From Saprospiraceae bacterium (GTDB lineage Bacteria > Bacteroidota > Bacteroidia > Chitinophagales > Saprospiraceae): DNA of 64,000 nt. The position numbers and the translations under genes are program-made. The first letter of the stretch is position 1, and every line of letters starts with the position of its first letter. Under the pieces are notes generated by a model. It was given only the letters and a program-made list of their open reading frames with translations, was not told where the DNA came from and made no database searches. The stretch lies in the NCBI GenBank assembly GCA_016718205.1, contig JADKEB010000031.1:496001-560000 (forward strand), given 5' to 3'. This document shows, in pieces, positions 59,291 through 64,000 of this stretch.

Positions 59291-60031
59291 ATGAAAATCT
59301 CATTACAGTTTTTAATGACTTGCTTCTGGATTCTATCCTGTTTAAATATGGATGCGCAGAAAAAGACAGACAAAGTGGCTCAGCAGTTGATCGATCAATG
59401 TATTGAAGCTCATGGAGGAAGTAATTATGAAAAACTTAATGTTACATTTGATTTCAGGCAATATAAATTCAGCATTAAGCAACATAAAAAAGGTTACCTA
59501 TATGATAGAATATATACTGATTCTCTGGGTAATAATCTTAAGGATATACTGAACAATGGAGTTTATTCTCACGAGCAGAACGGCAAAATAATCCCATTGA
59601 GTGAAAAGCTAAAAAGCAGATATCGCGAAGGAGTTAACTCTGTAGCATATTTTATGTTGCTGCCGTACAAGTTAAGAGATAAAGCCGTCAACTCTCAATA
59701 TATCGGGTCAATAGAACTTGATGGACAAAATTATGATAAAATCAAAGTATGGTTTGATAAGGAAGGTGGCGGGCAAGATCATGAAGATATTTTCTGTTTT
59801 TGGATCCATCAATCCAGGCATACTCTGGATTATCTGGCGTACGCAAACGGAGGTCCAAGGTTTAGAAAATGTACAAAAAGAGAAAAAACAGGAGGTGTTA
59901 TTTTCCAGAATTATGACAACTTTCAGATTATGGATAAAGAAATACCATCCGACCAGTACGATCAGGCATACAAAGAAGGTAAATACAAATTATTATCAAA
60001 AATAGAACAAAATAACTATAAAACTAAATAG
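59291..60031 (+). CDS. Secreted DUF6503-like protein
   Basis: 246 residues with a signal peptide ending near DAQ (residue 22). 'LIDQCIEAHGGSNYEKLNVTFDFRQYKFSIKQHKKGYLYDRI' begins the LolA/LppX-like curved sheet pattern seen in DUF6503 and related Bacteroidetes proteins ('..AHGG..Y..L..V.FDFR...Y'). Later strands include 'DGQNYDKIKVWFDKEGGGQDHEDIFCFWIHQSRHTLDYLAYA'. Such proteins may carry a hydrophobic ligand in the periplasm, but no function is established. It is the only gene in the segment and is oriented like pyrC. Confidence 0.75.
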   Translation: MKISLQFLMTCFWILSCLNMDAQKKTDKVAQQLIDQCIEAHGGSNYEKLNVTFDFRQYKFSIKQHKKGYLYDRIYTDSLGNNLKDILNNGVYSHEQNGKIIPLSEKLKSRYREGVNSVAYFMLLPYKLRDKAVNSQYIGSIELDGQNYDKIKVWFDKEGGGQDHEDIFCFWIHQSRHTLDYLAYANGGPRFRKCTKREKTGGVIFQNYDNFQIMDKEIPSDQYDQAYKEGKYKLLSKIEQNNYKTK

Positions 60032-60216
60032 CTTTAGTGATTAATGATTAATTGAATTTCAATTATCTTTAGGTATATTAAAGTTCAGGTTGTATATGCG
60101 GCTTATTTATTTTACGTATCAAATCCAACGCTCTTTCGCTATTTAAGTTAAAGTTTTGATTATTAGTCTGTTTGGGACAATCTTTTGTCGTTTTTGTATT
60201 AAACAATTAACTAAAT

Positions 60217-60801
60217 TTATAAACTCTTTAAAAATGAAACAACATCGGTCAAAGAATCTAATCTTGCATCCGGGATAGAGTTTTTATAAACAAATGAATT
60301 ATCATTTTTATCTCCTACTAAAATGGTTTTCATACCTAAATTATTTCCAAATGCGATATCACCATCCGAATCCCCTACCATCAGGCACTTTTTGAAATCA
60401 ATTTCGGGAAAATCACTTTTCGCTTCTAAAGCCATACCAGGATTTGGTTTTCTGCATAGTGGATCAAGATCTCCTTTAAATGGACAGTAGTATATTTCAT
60501 CAATCCTACCTCCGTGATACAAGATACAGTCCAACATCTTATCATGGATATCCTTCAGGTCATCGTGTGTAAAAAATCCCCTTTCGATGCCTGCCTGATT
60601 AGTCACAATAATCATTCTTTGAAAAAAACCTGATAATGCTCCGATAGCATCCAATACTCCAGGTAGAAACGTGAATTCTGACCAGGATTTAACATAATCA
60701 TTTGGTAAGCGTTCGTTGACTACTCCATCCCTATCCAAAAACAATGACCATGATGGATCGACTTTAAAAGTTGGCCAGCAAAATGGTACATGTGTTTTCA
60801 T
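60217..60801 (-). CDS. gmhB: D-glycero-manno-heptose 1,7-bisphosphate 7-phosphatase-like (HAD-IIIA)
   Basis: 194 residues. HAD motif I 'LFLDRDGVVNE' (D23, D25), motif II in 'IIVTNQAGIERGFF' (T-N-Q), zinc-site-like 'YYCPFKGDLDPLCRKPNPGM' and motif III/IV 'KCLMVGDSDGDIAFGNNLGMKTILV' are in the GmhB order. It removes the 7-phosphate from heptose bisphosphate for LPS core synthesis, or acts on a related histidinol/sugar phosphate. No other LPS gene lies beside it. The preceding 185 bp (60032-60216) contain nothing recognisable. Confidence 0.88.
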   Translation of the reverse strand: MKTHVPFCWPTFKVDPSWSLFLDRDGVVNERLPNDYVKSWSEFTFLPGVLDAIGALSGFFQRMIIVTNQAGIERGFFTHDDLKDIHDKMLDCILYHGGRIDEIYYCPFKGDLDPLCRKPNPGMALEAKSDFPEIDFKKCLMVGDSDGDIAFGNNLGMKTILVGDKNDNSFVYKNSIPDARLDSLTDVVSFLKSL

Positions 60802-60901
60802 AGATGTTAGAATTTTACTGAAGAGCGATTATGACATAGAATCGAAAGAAATTGGATTGTGAAAAATAGTTTTTACACAACCCAATTTGAATCCGATATT
60901 A

Positions 60902-62137
60902 TTAATAACCCAACTTAGTCTTTAATCCTTTATCCAACTCTTCCAAAAACTCTTCAGTATACAAATAATGTTCGCCATGAGTCACTTTATTACCATGAAT
61001 AATTACAGCCAGATCTTTGGTCATTTTTCCACTTTCGACAGTCTCAACACATACATCTTCAAGTGCCTGACTGAATTTGATAAGATCGTCATTACCATCA
61101 AGTTTACCTCTAAAAGCAAGCCCTCTTGTCCATGCATATATAGAAGCTATCGGGTTGGTGGATGTAGGTTTTCCTGCCTGGTGGTCTCTGTAATGTCTGG
61201 TGACAGTACCGTGAGCTGCTTCAGCCTCCATAGTCGTGCCATCAGGAGTAATCAGGACTGATGTCATCAATCCCAATGAGCCGAAACCCTGCGCCACTGT
61301 ATCAGATTGTACATCGCCATCATAATTCTTACAAGCCCACACAAAATTACCATTCCACTTTAAGGCACTTGCAACCATATCGTCGATCAATCTGTGTTCA
61401 TAGACTATTCCCAATGCATCAAATTTTGCTTTGTAATCAGCCAAATATATCTCTTCAAATATATCTTTAAATCTTCCGTCATATTTTTTAAGTATTGTAT
61501 TTTTTGTCGAAAGATATAATGGCCAACCTTTGGAGATCGCCATATTAAAACAAGAATGTGCAAATCCTTTGATAGATTCGTCAGTATTGTACATACATAA
61601 AGCAACACCATCTCCCTTAAAGTCAAAGACAGTCCAGCTGGTTTCGGTACCGTCTTCGGCTGTAAAAGTCATCGTCAGCTTTCCTTTTCCTTTGGTTACT
61701 GTATCTGTGGCTCTGTACTGATCACCAAAAGCATGTCTTCCGATGATAATCGGAGAAGTCCAATTGGGCACAAGACGAGGTACATTACTCATGACTATAG
61801 GCTCACGAAAGACTGTTCCATCAAGGATGTTTCTAATGGTTCCGTTAGGAGACTTCCACATTTGTTTTAAGTTAAACTCCTTGACGCGTGCTTCATCTGG
61901 TGTGATAGTAGCACATTTGATACCCACACCATATTGTTTGATAGCATTAGCTGCATCAATCGTGACCTGATCATCAGTTTCATCACGATATTCCATACCG
62001 AGATCGTAGTATTTGATATCAATATCCAGATACGGTACTATCAGTTTATCTTTTATAAATTTCCAGATAATTCTGGTCATTTCATCTCCATCCAATTCCA
62101 CTACAGGATTGGTCACTTTGATTTTTATTATTCCCAT
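60902..62137 (-). CDS. icd: NADP-dependent isocitrate dehydrogenase
   Basis: 411 residues from the ATG at 62137 (longer frame to 62191). 'VELDGDEMTRIIW', 'RNILDGTVFREPI', 'GRHAFGDQYRATD', 'KWNGNFVWACKNYDGDVQSDTVAQGFGSLGLMTSVL' and 'EAAHGTVTRHYRDHQAGKPTSTNPIASI' define the eukaryotic-type homodimeric NADP enzyme, distinct from E. coli Icd. It converts isocitrate to 2-oxoglutarate. A -7 box at 62174-62181 lies inside the extra 18 residues of the longest frame, which supports the shorter start with 'MGIIKIKVTNPVVEL'. Confidence 0.95.
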   Translation of the reverse strand: MGIIKIKVTNPVVELDGDEMTRIIWKFIKDKLIVPYLDIDIKYYDLGMEYRDETDDQVTIDAANAIKQYGVGIKCATITPDEARVKEFNLKQMWKSPNGTIRNILDGTVFREPIVMSNVPRLVPNWTSPIIIGRHAFGDQYRATDTVTKGKGKLTMTFTAEDGTETSWTVFDFKGDGVALCMYNTDESIKGFAHSCFNMAISKGWPLYLSTKNTILKKYDGRFKDIFEEIYLADYKAKFDALGIVYEHRLIDDMVASALKWNGNFVWACKNYDGDVQSDTVAQGFGSLGLMTSVLITPDGTTMEAEAAHGTVTRHYRDHQAGKPTSTNPIASIYAWTRGLAFRGKLDGNDDLIKFSQALEDVCVETVESGKMTKDLAVIIHGNKVTHGEHYLYTEEFLEELDKGLKTKLGY

Positions 62138-62173
62138 TTTTTGTATTTTTTGTTGAATTAATGTAAAGAGGTG

Positions 62174-62181
62174 CAAATATA
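62174..62181 (-). promoter_or_regulatory. Candidate -7 box of icd
   Basis: TATATTTG on the minus strand matches TAnnTTTG, 37 bp upstream of the ATG at 62137. Confidence 0.45.
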
Positions 62182-62256
62182 CGTTTTTCAAATTATTCTT
62201 GAAAACATGTTGGCATTATACCGACGATAATTTTTTTTGAAAAAAAATATATCTTC

Positions 62257-62321
62257 ATTATACTCAAAATCAATACGTTGATTAAGACATTTTTCGCAAA
62301 CCAAATTATTTTGAGTATAAT
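62257..62321. repeat. Perfect 14-bp inverted repeat between icd and DUF3467 genes
   Basis: ATTATACTCAAAAT (62257-62270) and its exact complement ATTTTGAGTATAAT (62308-62321) are separated by 37 nt in the 290-bp divergent gap. The repeat is too widely spaced for a typical terminator and could be two operator half-sites or the ends of a tiny element. It is unrelated in sequence to the AGAGTATGTTTAAA family beyond the shared GAGTAT core. Confidence 0.6.
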
Positions 62322-62383
62322 AGTTGGTACACAAAATCATTTCAGTAAATTACTTATTTCGAATGAATAAAAACTTTTTACAC

Positions 62384-62391
62384 TACATTTG
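62384..62391 (+). promoter_or_regulatory. Candidate -7 box of the DUF3467 gene
   Basis: TACATTTG matches TAnnTTTG, 36 bp before the ATG at 62428. The usual TTTG -33 element is not clear. Confidence 0.4.
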
Positions 62392-62427
62392 CGTTTTTAA
62401 ATTCATATTATAAAACATATCAGTAAA

Positions 62428-62802
62428 ATGTCAGAGATACAGGAAAATCAAATCAATATAGAATTATCAGAAGAAGTCGCAGAAGGTACTTATTCAAATC
62501 TTGCTATTATATCACACTCTCATTCTGAGTTTATTGTGGATTTCATAAGATTGGTACCAAACGTACCAAAAGCGAAGGTTAAATCAAGAATTATTCTAAC
62601 ACCACAGCACGCAAAACGACTGATGAAAGCACTTATGGACAACGTCAAACGCTATGAAAATCAATATGGAAATATTGAGGATCCTGACGCCGGCATGATG
62701 CCTCCCATGAATTTTCCGACAGCAGGCATGGCTTTATGTTTGGTCCTTAGTATTGTGTACAAATTGTACTTTAATAATCTTTCAGCGTTTTTTGACAATT
62801 GA
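62428..62802 (+). CDS. DUF3467-family protein with an unusual C-terminal tail
   Basis: 124 residues. 'INIELSEEVAEGTYSNLAIISHSHSEFIVDFIRLVPNVPKAKVKSRIILTPQHAKRLMKALMDNVKRYE' is the full DUF3467 domain, a small conserved Bacteroidetes protein of unknown function. Family members usually end soon after a 'P..FGPTG.A' tail. Here 'MPPMNFPTAGMA' is followed by a hydrophobic 'LCLVLSIVYKLYFNNLSAFFDN'. The tail may be read-through after loss of a stop, or a small indel; another frame gives HGFMFGP and a stop. Confidence 0.88.
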   Translation: MSEIQENQINIELSEEVAEGTYSNLAIISHSHSEFIVDFIRLVPNVPKAKVKSRIILTPQHAKRLMKALMDNVKRYENQYGNIEDPDAGMMPPMNFPTAGMALCLVLSIVYKLYFNNLSAFFDN

Positions 62803-62978
62803 ATGAAAAATGGGTTACATCCAAAAGTTAGGAGATGATGGTAAGTTGCATAATAACAGGAATGAGACTGAAATAAAACAATTTTTTTTTGGAATCTCAA
62901 AATAAATCCAAAAGATCAAAACTATTTTTGATCTTAATGGTTTAAATGGCAGCACATTAGATCTTATCAAATAAAGTA

Positions 62979-63323
62979 ATGCTACCAGCTGAATTAACTA
63001 AGTTATACTACTCTATCGGAGAGGTCGCCGAAATGTTCGGTGTTGCTACCTCTGTCATCAGGTATTGGGAAGGTGAAATCCCCTATTTGAGTCCGGCAAA
63101 AAACAGTAAAGGTGAAAGAAGATACACTCCAAAAGATATCCATAAACTCGAAAGTGTTTACATTCTGATCAAGGAGAGAGGCTTTACAATTGATGGTGCC
63201 AAAAAAGAACTTCAATCTGAAAAATCTATCAGCAGAGAACAAAATCAAATGCTCAAAAAATTAGTCTCTTTAAAAGCTGACATCATGAAATTGAAAAACA
63301 TGCTTGGGTCTGATGAAAATTAG
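62979..63323 (+). CDS. MerR-family transcriptional regulator
   Basis: 114 residues. The winged HTH 'YYSIGEVAEMFGVATSVIRYWEGEIPYLSPAKNSKGERRYTPKDIHKLESVYILIKERGFTIDGAKKEL' (about 10-78) is followed by a short coiled coil for dimerisation. It is the compact Bacteroidetes form with no effector domain, so a ligand is not evident. Its targets are unknown; the gene stands 176 bp after the DUF3467 gene. Confidence 0.92.
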   Translation: MLPAELTKLYYSIGEVAEMFGVATSVIRYWEGEIPYLSPAKNSKGERRYTPKDIHKLESVYILIKERGFTIDGAKKELQSEKSISREQNQMLKKLVSLKADIMKLKNMLGSDEN

Positions 63324-63536
63324 GATCTGCCTTTTACTAAATATTAAACACACTACCAACTACCCATAATAAAAAGGCTTTCAGAAGGGTTAATTAATGC
63401 TCTCTTAGCTGTCAAAAACTCCAATGCAGACTGACTGAGTATCACTTTATACATTTGAAGCTCTAATCATCATTCATTTGGGGGGGCGTCATGGGGAATT
63501 TGGCCAAAAAAGGATGTTGAAAGTCAATACAAAAAA

Positions 63537-63558
63537 GGCCCTGCATTTCTGCAGAGCC
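63537..63558 (-). terminator. Terminator of the T9SS cargo gene
   Basis: GGCC/CTGCA arms around a TTTC loop, read on the minus strand as GGGCTCTGCAGAAATGCAGGG followed by six T residues. It lies just after the stop at 63584. The rest of 63324-63583 is non-coding, with a short G run at 63480. Confidence 0.75.
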
Positions 63559-63583
63559 CTTAAAGTATTTCACATGAATTTTA

Positions 63584-64000
63584 TTATTCAAATATCACCT
63601 TCTTGGTGAGAACACCTTCTTCAAACCTAAGTTGAATGAGGTACATACCATCCTGAAGATTTTCACGTCTTACTGATACAAATGAGCTGTTGACATCATT
63701 CATATTTCTGAGCATACGGCCACTGATATCATAGATCGCATAAGACTTCACTGGTTTGTTTTCTGCCACAGTGATGTTGATTTCTGAAGTGGCAGGGTTT
63801 GGAGCAAGCTTAAGGTTGACTTGGGCGTCTGTGACACTTACAGAAGCAGACCAACAATTAAGCTTAAGAGCCACACAAGCCCTTGGAGCAAAATACCCAA
63901 TGATTGTATCAATATATCTTCTTGCTGAAACAGCGTTGGTGTTACAATCTCTTGTATTAGGATCAGTTGCAGGTTTAGGTTGAGCAGCATTTGTCCATTC
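63584..64000 (-). CDS. C-terminal part of a T9SS-secreted protein (5' end outside the window)
   Basis: The frame is open to the window edge. The last ~75 residues form a type A sorting domain: 'LKLAPNPATSEINITVAENKPVKSYAIYDISGRML' ... 'GMYLIQLRFEEGVLTKKVIF'. Upstream it reads '..DCNTNAVSARRYIDTIIGYFAPRACVALKLNCWSAS', a Cys-containing segment of unknown type. The protein should be exported by the Por system, like the cargos at 41898 and 46990. Confidence 0.85.
   Translation of the reverse strand, partial: EWTNAAQPKPATDPNTRDCNTNAVSARRYIDTIIGYFAPRACVALKLNCWSASVSVTDAQVNLKLAPNPATSEINITVAENKPVKSYAIYDISGRMLRNMNDVNSSFVSVRRENLQDGMYLIQLRFEEGVLTKKVIFE

Overview
The window looks like chromosomal DNA of a Bacteroidetes bacterium, probably a Saprospiraceae-type relative. 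The evidence is low GC, SusC/SusD and CarboxypepD_reg-type TonB receptors, three proteins with Por-secretion (T9SS) C-terminal domains, Bacteroidetes-type promoter boxes (TTTG, about 19-21 nt, TAnnTTTG), an eight-gene tryptophan set on one strand, and many secreted proteins. No tRNA, rRNA, CRISPR array, phage or autonomous transposase was seen.

Layout. 1-4.8 kb: end of a membrane protein, a dihydroorotase-like protein, an outer-membrane protein, a glycosyltransferase and ribBA. 5-16 kb (minus strand): metK, a FAH-family hydrolase, a 1280-residue secreted GH13 amylase-type enzyme, a frameshifted thioredoxin, an NTF2-like protein and a large TonB-dependent receptor. 16-25 kb: comEC, a sulfatase, an MscS channel, two tiny ORFs, an ECF sigma factor overlapping a membrane-anchored beta-barrel protein, a frameshifted ferredoxin and pssA. 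25.4-33.4 kb: a trp operon (leader peptide and attenuator, then trpE-G-D-C-F-B-A) interrupted by a broken four-helix-bundle (S23) gene and a KilA-N gene. 33.4-41.4 kb: a SusC/SusD locus with a histidine acid phosphatase and a DUF6377-type regulator. 41.9-49.4 kb: two large T9SS-exported repeat proteins flanking arsM and a fragment of a dipeptide epimerase. 49.8-57.4 kb: ppc, a degenerate pseudouridine synthase, dnaB with DnaA-box-like sites upstream, and an LTA-synthase-like sulfatase. 57.8-64 kb: pyrC, a DUF6503-type protein, gmhB, icd, DUF3467, a MerR regulator and the C-terminus of another T9SS cargo.

Two themes stand out. First, short elements with the terminal inverted repeat AGAGTATGTTTAAA lie between genes throughout the window and look like a non-autonomous (MITE-like) family. 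Second, several conserved genes (thioredoxin, TonB receptor, ferredoxin, trpF and probably trpB) are each broken by one small indel while both halves still read as good protein. Several breaks in 64 kb, two of them inside an otherwise intact trp operon, suggest residual sequencing indels more than true decay, though decay is not excluded. The best candidates for new biology are the sigma factor/trans-envelope barrel pair, the trp leader attenuator, the MITE family and the phosphatase-linked SusCD locus.
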